A stretch of 64,000 nt of DNA from Methylophaga thalassica MP (GCF_000214595.1 NZ_AFIG01000001.1:2026382-2090381); one strand, 5' to 3'; counted from the first letter of the stretch, positions 34,701 to 44,607 are shown. The notes: generated by a model from the sequence alone, not told the origin. Numbers and translations: made by a program.

Positions 34701-35123
34701 GTGACATTAGAAAACGTATACCACATCGCATTTACCGGTTTATTTATCATCTTATTAACGCTGTTAGTGCAATGGTTTATTGCCAGTAAGACCAAAGCCT
34801 CACAACCGGGTGCCATTCCAGGAAAAATTGATGAACACTTGAGTCATTCCTCATTTGTGTTCCGTGCCCACCGCACCTTTATGAACTCACTGGAAAACCT
34901 ACCTTTGATGCTTGGAACATCATTTATGGCGATTCTTATTGGCGCCAATGCTCTATGGACGGGGATTTTTATCTGGGTATTTGCCATCGCACGAATTATC
35001 CATATGGCCTTATATTATAAAATTGCCACTGAAAAAAACCCCAGCCCAAGAACAGTATTTTTCATGATTGGTTTACTGGCAAATATCGCACTATTAGTCC
35101 TGTGCGCCATCACACTTTTATAA
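34701..35123 (+). CDS. MAPEG-family membrane protein
   Basis: A 140-residue protein starting at GTG with a strong AGGAG upstream. Four hydrophobic segments and the MAPEG-type pattern RAHRTFMNSLENLPLMLG (Arg-His-x-x-x-x-Asn-x-x-Glu) support membrane-associated proteins in eicosanoid and glutathione metabolism. Bacterial members may have glutathione transferase or peroxidase activity. The functional assignment of this member is not possible from sequence; the family match is good. Confidence 0.85.
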   Translation: MTLENVYHIAFTGLFIILLTLLVQWFIASKTKASQPGAIPGKIDEHLSHSSFVFRAHRTFMNSLENLPLMLGTSFMAILIGANALWTGIFIWVFAIARIIHMALYYKIATEKNPSPRTVFFMIGLLANIALLVLCAITLL

Positions 35124-35236
35124 TGTTGTGTTGATTTAAAAAATCCAAAATTAACCAACGTTAAAAACACCACTCTCGACAAAATATAAAATATTGGTAA
35201 TCATTCAACGACAATACCAAGGCAGGCCAATAGTAG

Positions 35237-36487
35237 ATGGATAACATGGTAATGCGAGAGACCATCCTCAAAGGATTAGAAAACGAATTATCCTTAACAG
35301 AAGCAACAGAAATAACTGATAACTTAAGCTATATTTTGTCTGTTATCCGTAAACATCTGGAGATGGATGTTGCTTTTATCTCCGAGTTCACCGATCAAAT
35401 ACGAAAAATTGAAGTGGTCGATTCAGCAGAACGAGACATTTCTCTAAAACCCGGACACGCTGACCCTACTGAACTGACTTACTGTCGAAAGATTGTTGAT
35501 GGTGAGCTGGATGAAATCATTGCTGATACTTCAGAAAATCCATTGACTAAATCGATGCCGATTACACAAGAGCTGGATATTGGTAGCTACTTAGGTGTGC
35601 CCATCGTACTTAATGATGGTGAAGTCTATGGTACTTTCTGTTGTTTCAGTCATACGCCTGACACAACGCTAAGCGAACGAGACTTAGCGCTAATGAAAAT
35701 TTTTGCTGACATAGCTGCCCGTCAAATTGATAAGCAACTGATCAAGAGTCAGGAAGAAAATCAAATCAAAAGACGAGTCAGCAAAGTCTTATCAAATAAA
35801 CACATCAAAACTGTTTTCCAACCGATATATCACGTCGACGAAAAAAGAGTGATTGGTTATGAGTGTTTATCCCGTTTTCTCAACACACCATATCGCACGC
35901 CAGATATCTGGTTTGAAGAAGCTCAATTTGCCGGCCTGGGAGAGGAGCTTGAAATAATGGCTATTACAGCGGCCCTTGATAAGATGAATCTTTTCCCAGC
36001 CGACATCAATTTTTCTCTAAACATATCACCTGAGTATGTGATAAATGGTGCCGTTGAAAGAGCTTTAGACCAGCATATATTTAATAAAAAAATTATTCTT
36101 GAAGTCACTGAACATGCTCAGATAACAGACTATCATGCCTTTCGTAAAGCTATACAATCACTGCGAAAACAAGGTGTGCGTCTTGCCATTGACGATGTTG
36201 GTGCTGGTTATTCCAGCCTCCACCATATCTTGGAACTGGGTGCAGATATAATCAAACTGGACATCAGCCTAATCAGAAATATTGATACTGATACATCCAG
36301 AAAAGCACTAACCGCTGCGTTACTTGCTTATGCCAAAGAAACCTCATGCGAAGTTTTAGCCGAAGGCGTAGAAACAGAGCAAGAATTCCAAGAGCTGGTT
36401 CGACTCGGCATTAAAAAAATACAAGGCTATTTCATTAGCCAGCCGCTGGAGTTAGAAGAGGCAGTGAATTTTGTCTGCCCTATATAA
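35237..36487 (+). CDS. GAF-EAL cyclic-di-GMP phosphodiesterase
   Basis: A 416-residue cytosolic protein. Residues about 10-165 form a GAF domain (YLGVPIVLNDGEVYGTFCC). Residues about 185-415 form an EAL domain that keeps the catalytic set: YECLSRF (Glu of E-x-L; Cys replaces the usual Ala), NISPEYV, EVTEHAQI, AIDDVGAGYSS (DD motif), IKLDISLI and AEGVETEQE with IQGYFISQPL. It should hydrolyse c-di-GMP, with the GAF domain sensing a small molecule. No GGDEF domain. It lies between two chemoreceptor genes on opposite strands. Confidence 0.92.
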   Translation: MDNMVMRETILKGLENELSLTEATEITDNLSYILSVIRKHLEMDVAFISEFTDQIRKIEVVDSAERDISLKPGHADPTELTYCRKIVDGELDEIIADTSENPLTKSMPITQELDIGSYLGVPIVLNDGEVYGTFCCFSHTPDTTLSERDLALMKIFADIAARQIDKQLIKSQEENQIKRRVSKVLSNKHIKTVFQPIYHVDEKRVIGYECLSRFLNTPYRTPDIWFEEAQFAGLGEELEIMAITAALDKMNLFPADINFSLNISPEYVINGAVERALDQHIFNKKIILEVTEHAQITDYHAFRKAIQSLRKQGVRLAIDDVGAGYSSLHHILELGADIIKLDISLIRNIDTDTSRKALTAALLAYAKETSCEVLAEGVETEQEFQELVRLGIKKIQGYFISQPLELEEAVNFVCPI

Positions 36488-36492
36488 CAAAT

Positions 36493-36530
36493 AACAGGCA
36501 TGCCATTAATGGTATGCCTGTTAATTTTTT
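36493..36530. terminator. Bidirectional terminator between EAL and chemoreceptor genes
   Basis: AACAGGCATGCCA and TGGTATGCCTGTT form a 13-bp stem with one wobble and a TTAA loop, followed by a T-run on the plus strand. It lies between two convergent genes. Confidence 0.85.
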
Positions 36531-36536
36531 AACTCA

Positions 36537-38870
36537 TTAGACTTTAAATTGTTTCACCAGATCATTGAGTGTAATTGCCAAACGAGCGAGATCTTTACTG
36601 GCAATAGACGTTTGCACCGTCCCTTCAGCGGTTTGGCTGGTCATATCATTGATCGACACAATATTACGATTAATTTCTTCGGCCACCGCCCCCTGCTCTT
36701 CTGCTGCTGTGGCGATTTGGCGACTCATATCATTAATATGTGAGATAACTTCAGAAATCATTCTTAATGCCTCCTTGGTTGAATTCGCCTGAGTCAAAGC
36801 TTCATTGACTTGTTTCTGACTTTTTTCCATTGAATCCACGGCATTATTCGAACCTTGTTGCAGCATCTCGATCATATTGGTTATTTCACCAATTGAAGCG
36901 GTGGTTTTACTTGCCAGTGTCCTAACCTCTTCAGCCACCACAGCAAAACCACGACCATGCTCCCCGGCACGTGCCGCCTCAATAGCCGCATTTAATGCTA
37001 ATAAATTCGTTTGTTCTGCAATATTGTTAATTACATCCAAAACGGTAGAAATATCCATACTGCGTTTTTTCAGTTGATTAATAGAATCCACTGCCGTCTC
37101 AGTCACATCAGCTAGCTGTTGAACAAGTGAGGCTGTTTTATCCATCGCCACGATGCCTGTGTCCACCTGCTCAGCGGCTTTATCTGTAGCCATTGATGTA
37201 TCACTGGTATTTCTTGCTACTTCTTGTACTGTAGCCGTCATCTCATTCATTGCTGAGGCAACCAGAGTGGTTTCACTCTGCTGTTTCTGAACTGCCTGAC
37301 TGGTTTGCTCAGTGATCACAGAGGTTTCATCTGATGCTGCTGCAATTTCGCTACTTGCATCCGTTACATTGTTCATGGTTTTCTGCATCGTGATGAGCAT
37401 ATTATTGAGGGCCTTGCTGGCATCACCAATTTCATCAGTACGTTTCATATCCAGTCTTGCAGTCAGATCCAGATCCTTTGCCACGCCAGAAATAAAATTT
37501 GATATTTGCAAAATTGGAGTGGAAATAAGATTGGATGCTTTAACAGCAAACAGCACAGCTAATAAGGCGATAACAACAAGAATAGATAATCCATACAACC
37601 ATAAACTGTTTGATAACTGATTAGCTGGTGCAAACGCTTCTGCTTCATCAATCTCCGCTAAGATTGCCCAGTTCAAACCCGCAATATCCAAAGGAGCGTA
37701 TGCGGACAACACATGGGTACCACGATAATCTGTAATGATGTCAAATCCTGACTTACCAGCCAATGCATCCTCAACACCATGACTGTTGAGCGGTAAAATA
37801 CCCAAAGCTGACCCCTTACGTTCAATCAAATTTCTGCTTTTTTCATCGATAACCTGAGTCTTTGTCAGCATCTCCAGGTAAGCGGCTTTATCCTCAACTA
37901 AAAACCGGCTTTCACTACGTAAACGTTTATCAGGGCCGACCAGATAAGTTTCACCTGAATCGCCCAACCCTGCTTCCATCCATTTTTTCTCAAAGGTCAT
38001 AATCTGATTAATTCGATCCACAGGCATTTGGAAAATCAGTACCCCTTTTTTACTGCCATTCAGGGAAATAGGTGCTGCCATGAAACTGGCAGGGCTCTCA
38101 TAGGAAGGCAGATATGGCGCATAATCAACCACCGCTACTTGTTCATCTGGTCCCATTTCTAGTGCTTTGTTAAATGCCTGACCAAGAGCAGTGTTGGCAT
38201 AAGGCCCATTTTTCAGCGATGTGGCGTAATCAAGTTCTTTGAATACGCTATACACCACCATTCCAGTATCGGCATCCACCAAGAAAATATCGTAATAACC
38301 AAACTTCTCTAGAAAATCTTTCAGATATGGATGGTATTTAGCATGATAGCTTGCATAGCTACTGCCATCATCTGCCTGAACCAGATCATCTTTTTTACCT
38401 AATGGTGCCGGATTATCAACAATATACGTTTGTTGCAGCGCTAATCCATTCACATCAAGTTTGGACAACACATCGTCCATATTCACAGGAGGCTTTACAC
38501 CGTTCAGGGACTCGTAACGTTGAGAAAACGTCGTGTCATAATAAGTCTTCACATGTTGGCGAAGGCTGGCTTTGTTGTATTCTCCAATATCATTCGCATA
38601 GTTCTGTGCGGCTGTATTCAGATCACCTAAGGCCTGAGTAATCAAGCTAGAATTTGCCAGATTAGTCAGTTGATTTTTAATCGTCGCGAAATAGTCTCTA
38701 ATCTGGTTTTTCTTAACATTACGAAGGGAAATCAGACGCTCTTGAGATAATTCACGTAGTGCAATACTCGATTCATTAGTCGCGATATAGTTGGTAAGCG
38801 CGGTAGAAATAAGGATTGGCGTAAGAGCGATAACAATCGCGGCCAAGGTAATTTTTTGTTTTATTTTCAT
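36537..38870 (-). CDS. Methyl-accepting chemotaxis protein with Cache-type sensor
   Basis: A 777-residue chemoreceptor with two membrane helices (about 7-27 and 420-442). The roughly 390-residue periplasmic domain has the dCache pattern ([23 protein letters not shown], here [17 protein letters not shown], and [21 protein letters not shown], here FMAAPI). HAMP follows and the signalling tip is [26 protein letters not shown], here [20 protein letters not shown]. No CheR pentapeptide at the end. dCache receptors commonly bind amino acids or amines, but the ligand here is unknown. A sigma-28-like promoter lies 45 bases upstream. Confidence 0.93.
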   Translation of the reverse strand: MKIKQKITLAAIVIALTPILISTALTNYIATNESSIALRELSQERLISLRNVKKNQIRDYFATIKNQLTNLANSSLITQALGDLNTAAQNYANDIGEYNKASLRQHVKTYYDTTFSQRYESLNGVKPPVNMDDVLSKLDVNGLALQQTYIVDNPAPLGKKDDLVQADDGSSYASYHAKYHPYLKDFLEKFGYYDIFLVDADTGMVVYSVFKELDYATSLKNGPYANTALGQAFNKALEMGPDEQVAVVDYAPYLPSYESPASFMAAPISLNGSKKGVLIFQMPVDRINQIMTFEKKWMEAGLGDSGETYLVGPDKRLRSESRFLVEDKAAYLEMLTKTQVIDEKSRNLIERKGSALGILPLNSHGVEDALAGKSGFDIITDYRGTHVLSAYAPLDIAGLNWAILAEIDEAEAFAPANQLSNSLWLYGLSILVVIALLAVLFAVKASNLISTPILQISNFISGVAKDLDLTARLDMKRTDEIGDASKALNNMLITMQKTMNNVTDASSEIAAASDETSVITEQTSQAVQKQQSETTLVASAMNEMTATVQEVARNTSDTSMATDKAAEQVDTGIVAMDKTASLVQQLADVTETAVDSINQLKKRSMDISTVLDVINNIAEQTNLLALNAAIEAARAGEHGRGFAVVAEEVRTLASKTTASIGEITNMIEMLQQGSNNAVDSMEKSQKQVNEALTQANSTKEALRMISEVISHINDMSRQIATAAEEQGAVAEEINRNIVSINDMTSQTAEGTVQTSIASKDLARLAITLNDLVKQFKV

Positions 38871-38914
38871 CTCAAGTGCTCGTAATAATGAGGATAGCTA
38901 AAGCGTTGTTACTA

Positions 38915-38941
38915 ATATCGTCCTTGATAAAGGTTTATTTA
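38915..38941 (-). promoter_or_regulatory. Sigma-28 (FliA) promoter for the Cache chemoreceptor gene
   Basis: On the minus strand TAAA (38941-38938) is separated by 15 bases from GACGATAT (38922-38915). The sigma-28 consensus is TAAA-N15-GCCGATAA; the match is 4/4 and 6/8 with the exact spacing. The predicted transcript starts near 38905, giving a leader of about 35 bases before the ATG at 38870. A flagellar/chemotaxis sigma factor fits the gene product. Confidence 0.7.
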
Positions 38942-39022
38942 ATCCATCGCGTCCTTAACTATTGTCCACATTTATTTTACGAGCAAATGAAAAACAACTA
39001 GCAACTGAAAGTATTGTTGATT

Positions 39023-40063
39023 TTATTTAAAGATATGTTTTGTCCTGTTTGCTAAAGCGACCAGTGACAGCATTACCGGCACTTCAACCAAAACACCGAC
39101 CGCCGTGGCTAATGCAGCGCCCGAATTCAATCCAAACAGGCTAATGGCAACAGCTACCGCCAGCTCAAAGAAATTAGACGTGCCAATAAGTGCAGCAGGT
39201 GCAGCAACATTAAACGGCACTTTCCACAAATAAGCCCAACCATAAGCAATGGCAAAAATACCATAGCTTTGAATCAGTAATGGAATCGCAATCAAAACAA
39301 TAACTAACGGTTTAGCCAGAATGGTTTCTGCCTGAAAACCAAACAATAAAACCACCATCGCTAACAAACCAAGAATTGAATAAGGCTTAACTTTTTGCGT
39401 AAAACGAGCAATTTCATGGTGATCCTGACTATTATCAAGACGTTTCCGTGTGATATAGCCGGCCAGTAATGGAATCACCACATACAGTACAACTGATAGA
39501 AACAGGGTTTCCCATGGCACGATAATATTGGTCATACCCAGTAGAAAGGCCGTAATCGGAGCAAAAGCAAACACCATGATTAAGTCGTTTATTGATACTT
39601 GCACCAGTGTGTAGTTTGCATCACCTTTAACCAACTGACTCCAGACAAATACCATGGCTGTACAGGGCGCAACCCCCAATAAAATCATCCCGGCAATGTA
39701 TTCTTTTGCTGATTGAGGGTCGACCCAGCCGGCAAACAGAATCTCAAAAAATAAAATGCCCAGCCCGGCCATAGTAAAAGGTTTGATCAGCCAGTTCACC
39801 ACCAGCGTCAGGCATAATCCTTTTGGTTTTTTACCGACATCTTTGATCGAGGCAAAGTCCACATTGACCATCATCGGGTAAATCATCAACCAGATAAATA
39901 CGGCCACAGCCAGATTCACATTCGCATATTGCCAAGCGGCCACCATTTGAAACACTGATGGAAACAACGACCCCAAAGCCACACCAGCAACAATACAAAG
40001 GCCAACCCAAACCGACAAATAACGTTCAAAAAATCCTATTGCTGAACTAGAAGACGAGTTCAT
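39023..40063 (-). CDS. acr3: Arsenite efflux transporter, ACR3 family
   Basis: A 346-residue inner-membrane carrier with about ten hydrophobic helices. ACR3-specific features: the cysteine in [17 protein letters not shown] (helix 4; essential in characterised ACR3 proteins), [15 protein letters not shown], and [21 protein letters not shown] (fragments [11 protein letters not shown]). It exports As(III). It is the last gene of arsR-arsC-acr3 and overlaps arsC by 4 bases (ATGA), so translation is coupled. The downstream region up to the chemoreceptor promoter shows no clear terminator. Confidence 0.94.
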   Translation of the reverse strand: MNSSSSSAIGFFERYLSVWVGLCIVAGVALGSLFPSVFQMVAAWQYANVNLAVAVFIWLMIYPMMVNVDFASIKDVGKKPKGLCLTLVVNWLIKPFTMAGLGILFFEILFAGWVDPQSAKEYIAGMILLGVAPCTAMVFVWSQLVKGDANYTLVQVSINDLIMVFAFAPITAFLLGMTNIIVPWETLFLSVVLYVVIPLLAGYITRKRLDNSQDHHEIARFTQKVKPYSILGLLAMVVLLFGFQAETILAKPLVIVLIAIPLLIQSYGIFAIAYGWAYLWKVPFNVAAPAALIGTSNFFELAVAVAISLFGLNSGAALATAVGVLVEVPVMLSLVALANRTKHIFK

Positions 40064-40470
40064 ACCAATTCCTCTTCAATACGTGTTTTTAGTAACTGAA
40101 ACGCTTCATCAAAAGCAGCTTCAATTTCCGCCTCCGTTCCCTCCGCTTTAGCAGGATCAGGAGTGCTCCAGTGCAGTTTTTTATACTCACCATAAAAAAT
40201 CGGACAAACTTCGTTGGCGGCTTGGTCACAGACGGTAATCACATAATCAAAAGGCTGACCCGCAAACTCATCCCATGACTTGCTGACCGGATGACCAGGA
40301 TCAATGCCATGGCGTTTTAATGTTTCTATTGATTTAGGGTGAACATAACCCGCAGGCTGACTGCCAGCACTAACGGCCTGAAATTCAGCCCCTTTAAGCT
40401 GATTAATCAAAGCCTCTGCCATCACTGAACGGCATGAGTTACCCGTGCATAAAACCAGTATTCTTTTCAT
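40060..40470 (-). CDS. arsC: Arsenate reductase, thioredoxin-coupled (LMW phosphatase type)
   Basis: A 136-residue protein. CX5R phosphatase loop C8-TGNSC-R14, with redox cysteines C81 and C89 in [11 protein letters not shown], at almost the same places as Staphylococcus aureus ArsC (C10, C82, C89). It reduces As(V) to As(III), using thioredoxin. The open frame extends 69 bases upstream into arsR, but the start at 40470 has GAGAG upstream and gives the family N-terminus ([13 protein letters not shown]). Product is exported by the adjacent ACR3. Confidence 0.94.
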   Translation of the reverse strand: MKRILVLCTGNSCRSVMAEALINQLKGAEFQAVSAGSQPAGYVHPKSIETLKRHGIDPGHPVSKSWDEFAGQPFDYVITVCDQAANEVCPIFYGEYKKLHWSTPDPAKAEGTEAEIEAAFDEAFQLLKTRIEEELV

Positions 40471-40471
40471 T

Positions 40472-40849
40472 TCAACTCTCTGTATTAACGGATTGAGGTT
40501 TACAACAATCAACAAATTCCACAACAGCACAATTGGCATTCTCAGCCTGATGCAATCTCGCTAAATCACTACTGCAGCAATCCTGGACCATAAAGGCAAT
40601 TAAGTCTCTCATCTGTTCAAAATTAGCCATGTAGATAATAGAGCGGCCTTCTTTACGCGATGTCACCAACTTGGCCTGACTTAAATGGGTCAGATGAAAT
40701 GACAGGGTATTATGCGGAATGCCCAGCGCATCACTGATGGCACCAGCTGCCATACCTTGCGGACCGGCTTCCACCAGTAATCTAAAGGCCTGAAGACGTG
40801 TTTCCTGAGACAAGGCATCAAAGGCGGTGAGTGCATTTTGTAGTTTCAT
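40472..40849 (-). CDS. arsR: ArsR-family arsenic-responsive repressor with C-terminal cysteines
   Basis: A 125-residue winged-helix repressor (LSQETRLQAFRLLVEAGP; recognition helix IPHNTLSFHLTHLSQAKLV, here NTLSFHLTHLSQA). It lacks the N-terminal ELCVCD-type site and instead has C91-C92, C107 and C115-C116 near the C-terminus, like the arsenic site of the Acidithiobacillus ferrooxidans ArsR. The start at 40849 is preferred because the promoter -10 box lies immediately upstream and two operators cover the promoter; no Shine-Dalgarno is visible, so translation is probably leaderless. First gene of arsR-arsC-acr3. Confidence 0.9.
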   Translation of the reverse strand: MKLQNALTAFDALSQETRLQAFRLLVEAGPQGMAAGAISDALGIPHNTLSFHLTHLSQAKLVTSRKEGRSIIYMANFEQMRDLIAFMVQDCCSSDLARLHQAENANCAVVEFVDCCKPQSVNTES

Positions 40850-40899
40850 ATGTCGATAATAGTCGACATATATTTTATATGTCAATAATTATGGACATA
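40849..40899. promoter_or_regulatory. Two direct-repeat ArsR operators
   Basis: TATGTC-N10-GACATA occurs twice with identical 22-base layout: at 40849-40870 (touching the arsR start codon and the -10 box) and at 40878-40899 (over the -35 box). The starts are 29 bases apart. The perfect dyads and their placement over the promoter mark them as ArsR binding sites. Confidence 0.75.
40856..40885 (-). promoter_or_regulatory. Sigma-70 promoter of the arsR operon, apparently leaderless
   Basis: On the minus strand TTGACA (40885-40880) is followed after 18 bases by TATTAT (40861-40856). Only 6 bases (CGACAT) separate the -10 box from the ATG of arsR, so the predicted +1 is the A of the start codon. 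Confidence 0.7.
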
Positions 40900-40965
40900 T
40901 AAGCAGAAAGCGTAGCCATGTTAAAGTGATCGACAAGTATGAAAATAATCGTAGGGAGATAAACG

Positions 40966-41628
40966 ATGAGTAAAACATTAGTCATTGGAGCCAACGGCCA
41001 GATTGGAAAACAACTTATAAAGTTACTCTGTGCTGATGACAATCAGGTGAAAGCGATGATCCGAGACTCCCAGCAAGCTGCCTACTTTCAGGAATTAGGT
41101 GCTGAAACCATTATTGCAGATTTGGAATCCCCACTACCGGAAACAGCATTTGAGGATTGTGACAAAGTCGTCTTTACCGCAGGCTCAGGTGGAAAAACCG
41201 GCGCTGACAAAACCATCCTGATTGATCTATGGGGTGCGGTGAAAGCTATCGATATGGCCAAGAAACATAATATCAAACAATTTGTTATGGTCAGCGCCAG
41301 AGATGCTGGCAATCCTGAAACAGGCACTGAGGCCATCAAACACTACAATATTTGTAAACACTTTGCCGACGAGTATTTATTAGCTAGTGGCGTGCCTTAC
41401 ACCATCCTACGTCCTGGCAAACTGATTGATGACAAAGCCACAGGCCATATTTCCACACAACGAACAGGCCAGGCTGATAAGGATGTGATTACCCGTGCTG
41501 ACGTCGCTGCTTGTATTCACTATTGCCTGAACCATACCGAGTCCATTAACCAGATAGATGAGCTTTACAATGGTAATGAAACTATTCCGCAGGCATTTAT
41601 CAACAGTGTGTCGGGACGATTGGGTTAA
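40966..41628 (+). CDS. NAD(P)-binding SDR-like protein (NmrA/atypical SDR)
   Basis: A 220-residue atypical SDR: TLVIGANGQIGKQLIKLL with the GxxGxxG cofactor loop at residues 7-13, VFTAGSGGKTGADKT (about 68-82), and PYTILRPGKL. Similar small proteins (YwnB and relatives) bind NADP and act as flavin, quinone or sensor proteins. It is divergent from arsR across about 115 bases that include the two ArsR operators, but whether it belongs to the arsenic regulon is unknown. AGGGAG precedes the ATG. Confidence 0.82.
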   Translation: MSKTLVIGANGQIGKQLIKLLCADDNQVKAMIRDSQQAAYFQELGAETIIADLESPLPETAFEDCDKVVFTAGSGGKTGADKTILIDLWGAVKAIDMAKKHNIKQFVMVSARDAGNPETGTEAIKHYNICKHFADEYLLASGVPYTILRPGKLIDDKATGHISTQRTGQADKDVITRADVAACIHYCLNHTESINQIDELYNGNETIPQAFINSVSGRLG

Positions 41629-41630
41629 AT

Positions 41631-42686
41631 TTACCAACCTGTCAGACAACGACTGTAATGGCCGGCACCACGTTTTATCAGATAAGCTACGGCCAGGCTG
41701 ATAATGATAGTGAGCGGAAAGGTAACAACAAACTGTACCAATCCGCTCATCTCTTCAACATAAGGCAACCACTTATATCCCACCAGCGCTATCAACACCC
41801 AGGGATGAATAAAATAAATAGCAAAACTCGCGTCGGCTAATAACATCAGTGCAGGAATGTCAGGATAACGTTCGCTCAACTTTTGCAGTAGTGACAAAAA
41901 GAAAAAACATAAAACGATTTTCTGCAAAATCAGGATATCCAGACCATCAAAGGTGAATGCATGTAATTTATGTAGATTACCAAAGCCTGGATAAATCAGC
42001 ACTTGTAATATCGCCAGAAAGATAACACCTGCGGCCAATACAATGGTTTTGTTCGCCATGTAGGACTGAACAAAATCTCGGTGCATCGATACCAGAATAC
42101 CTAATAAATACATAGGCAAAAAATACAAAACGGCATGCCAGGGCGACAGATTACCCGCTGGGCGATGGACAATCATCGCCACCACTAAGGCAATGATAAA
42201 AATAGTGATACGTGTTTTTACACCTTGACGGATGTAGCTGATAAACAATGGCGACATCAGAAATATCAGCATAATAAACGGGATATACCAATAGGCAAAC
42301 GAGGTTCGGCCGGTCCATAGATACAAGCCAAACATGGTTAAATAATCTTGCCAGTGACTGAGCGAGGTGATTCCCAACTCGTTGGCATCGGGTAAGGAAA
42401 CACCTGAACTTAAATAATAAATCAGTGCTAACGACGATAAAAACAGATAAGGCAGCAAGACATTTTTAACTTTCTTCAGCATAAACTGGCTGTATGCAAA
42501 TTGCCTGTAAAAAATATGATGGAAGAAAAAACCGGAAATAAAAACGAATAAAGGTGAGCCCCCCTGAATTAAGTTGGCAATCACTCTTTCGTCAAAACTG
42601 GTGATGGATTTATAGCTAATACAATGTCCGGCAACGATGCTTAAAATGGCAATGGCCCTGAAATAATCAAAGGCAATCAACCTCAT
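41631..42686 (-). CDS. Acyltransferase family membrane protein (Acyltransf_3)
   Basis: A 351-residue inner-membrane protein with about ten hydrophobic helices. The start MRLIAFDYFRAIAILSIVAGHC shows the acyltransferase 3 signature: R near residue 10 (DYFRAIAI) and catalytic His in IVAGH. A second signature is FVFISGFFFHHIFYRQF. Family members O-acetylate polysaccharides or other surface sugars. No polysaccharide genes surround it, so its substrate is unknown. It converges on the SDR-like gene with 2 bases between stops. Confidence 0.85.
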   Translation of the reverse strand: MRLIAFDYFRAIAILSIVAGHCISYKSITSFDERVIANLIQGGSPLFVFISGFFFHHIFYRQFAYSQFMLKKVKNVLLPYLFLSSLALIYYLSSGVSLPDANELGITSLSHWQDYLTMFGLYLWTGRTSFAYWYIPFIMLIFLMSPLFISYIRQGVKTRITIFIIALVVAMIVHRPAGNLSPWHAVLYFLPMYLLGILVSMHRDFVQSYMANKTIVLAAGVIFLAILQVLIYPGFGNLHKLHAFTFDGLDILILQKIVLCFFFLSLLQKLSERYPDIPALMLLADASFAIYFIHPWVLIALVGYKWLPYVEEMSGLVQFVVTFPLTIIISLAVAYLIKRGAGHYSRCLTGW

Positions 42687-42861
42687 TTAAGCAACTACCA
42701 CAGATATTAACCACCGCATCGGCTTATCACTCTTCTACAGACAAAACAGGCGAACAATACACCAAAATCACACTTTTTATCATGATTTATAAAAGCTGCG
42801 TATAAAACCGATTTAAGCGACTTTTCTGGCCTTTGTCATCCGCTGTTCGGCCTATTGTTTA

Positions 42862-43608
42862 TTACCAGTATTTTTCAATACTGATTTGCCCTGGATCACG
42901 TCGGGAGTGTTTTTTCAAACCATGCGTATTGATTAACACGTCCATGGTTTCATGCACCATTTCCGGGTTACCACACAACATCACCTGACTGTCTTCTGCA
43001 TTGATTTTAAGACCAGTGCGTTGCTCCAGACGACCATCTTCAACAGCCTGAGGAATACGTCCTGTTAAGGCATCAGGTGCTTGTTCACGGCTGACAAAAG
43101 GCACATAAATAAACTGCTCCGCTCGTGTTTGTTTTATCGCATCAATGTTGTCCTGATAGGTCAGTTCGTTTTGATATCTGACCGCATGTACCAAAACCAC
43201 TTTTTCAAACTGCTGCCAAACTTCCTGCGTATTTAAAATAGACAGAAAAGGGCCAATACCCGTGCCGGTGGATAGCAAATAGAGATGCTTACCCTCAGGT
43301 AATTGATCCAAGGTCATTAAGCCGGCGGCTTTGGGTGCGACCAAAATACTATCACCAGCTTTAAGTTTGGCTAGTCGGGTAGAAAGCAAACCATCAAGCA
43401 CCTCAATAAAATAAAAATCGAGCGGTCTTGTGTCTGGACTGTTCACCAAGGAAAAAGGTCGGCTGACAAGTTCACCCTCAATTTCCAGAGCTAAACGCGT
43501 AAACTGCCCAGCTTTGAACGTTGGATAATCGACATCCAGCCTTAATGAATGCAAACGATCATTCCATTGTTTATTTTCAACTACTGTAGCCGTCAGCCAA
43601 TCTGCCAT
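42862..43608 (-). CDS. fpr: Ferredoxin/flavodoxin--NADP(+) reductase
   Basis: A 248-residue FAD oxidoreductase of the bacterial subclass: FAD-binding RPFSLVNSP, the GLMTLDQ element, NADP-binding STGTGIGPFLS and the C-terminal LCGNPEMV with a family ending (KKHSRRDPGQISIEKYW, where the final aromatic stacks on FAD). It exchanges electrons between NADPH and flavodoxin/ferredoxin, with roles in oxidative-stress defence. It stands alone with a free upstream region on the minus strand. Confidence 0.93.
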   Translation of the reverse strand: MADWLTATVVENKQWNDRLHSLRLDVDYPTFKAGQFTRLALEIEGELVSRPFSLVNSPDTRPLDFYFIEVLDGLLSTRLAKLKAGDSILVAPKAAGLMTLDQLPEGKHLYLLSTGTGIGPFLSILNTQEVWQQFEKVVLVHAVRYQNELTYQDNIDAIKQTRAEQFIYVPFVSREQAPDALTGRIPQAVEDGRLEQRTGLKINAEDSQVMLCGNPEMVHETMDVLINTHGLKKHSRRDPGQISIEKYW

Positions 43609-43729
43609 TGTGCTGTCTCCTTTTTTGTCGGGTTGATATCACTTTCTGGTTTATGGTCATGCTACTATCATTCCACTTTTAAGACGACGTACAAAGCCGA
43701 CATCACCTGAGCTCAAGGATTAACGCTAA

Positions 43730-44188
43730 ATGACCAATCACATCATTGCCGAAGCGACATTAACCGATCTTAATGCCATTACCCAGTTGCTGACCGTGCT
43801 GTTTACTCAGGAAGCTGACTTTGAACCACAACCAGAAAAACAAATGCACGCTGTCAGTGATATTCTCAGGCATCCCGACAAAGGCCATTTTTTACTTATC
43901 AAACACCAGTCTAAAGTCGTCGGCGTAGTAAGTTTGTTATATCTAACCTCAACCGCCATGGGTGGTAAAGTCGCTTTATTAGAAGATATGGTGATTGCTG
44001 AACAACATCGCGGCAAAGGCTTCGGCTCGGCTTTGTTAAGTGCCGCGGTCAACTTTGCCAGACAACAAGGTTGTCTGCGTATTACCTTATTAACCGATGC
44101 CGATAATGCTATTGCCCAGAAAATGTATCAGGACGAGGGGTTTACTCACTCTGCCATGATTCCGATGCGATTAATTTTAGACACATAA
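43730..44188 (+). CDS. GNAT-family N-acetyltransferase
   Basis: A 152-residue single GNAT domain: acetyl-CoA loop in EQHRGKGFGSALLSAAV (R/Q-x-x-G-x-G/A pattern RGKGFG), preceded by KVALLEDMVIAE, and followed by the C-terminal NAIAQKMYQDEGF motif. The acceptor substrate is not identifiable. Probably first of three plus-strand genes (43730-44970) with short gaps. Confidence 0.88.
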   Translation: MTNHIIAEATLTDLNAITQLLTVLFTQEADFEPQPEKQMHAVSDILRHPDKGHFLLIKHQSKVVGVVSLLYLTSTAMGGKVALLEDMVIAEQHRGKGFGSALLSAAVNFARQQGCLRITLLTDADNAIAQKMYQDEGFTHSAMIPMRLILDT

Positions 44189-44199
44189 ACAAACACGCC

Positions 44200-44604
44200 A
44201 TGGACGCCATTAACCCCAAATTATTATGGGAAATTTTTAAACATATACAACGTTGGTTAGCGAATCTTAATCGCGCAGGCGAACAGCGTCAGCAACAATC
44301 CAGAACAGCGCTGAGAAATGTCATTATCGCTGCCCGGGAAACCAGTGTATACGTCAGACAGATACAGGATACCCAACAAGCCGATCATGCGACTGAGCGG
44401 CATCTGGCAAAATGCTGGACTCAACTGGGGTTTGATTTAGACGATTTGGGACTGAGTAAACTGGCGAAACGCTGCCACATAACGGGTAAACATTGGGCTG
44501 ACCCTAAGTTTTACACCAATGATTTTCTGCAAAAAGCCGATATCAGTCTGGATAGAATGGAAACATTAGCAAAACAGATTTTATTGGATATTGATAAACT
44601 CTAA
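44200..44604 (+). CDS. Hypothetical protein
   Basis: A 134-residue soluble protein I do not recognise. It is helical by composition with many Gln, Arg, Leu and Ala, including AGEQRQQQSRTALRNVI and a TQLGFDLDDLGLSKLAKRCHI stretch. No signal peptide or membrane segment. It begins 12 bases after the acetyltransferase stop and ends 3 bases before the next gene, so it is probably part of the same operon. Confidence 0.65.
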   Translation: MDAINPKLLWEIFKHIQRWLANLNRAGEQRQQQSRTALRNVIIAARETSVYVRQIQDTQQADHATERHLAKCWTQLGFDLDDLGLSKLAKRCHITGKHWADPKFYTNDFLQKADISLDRMETLAKQILLDIDKL

Positions 44605-44607
44605 ATC

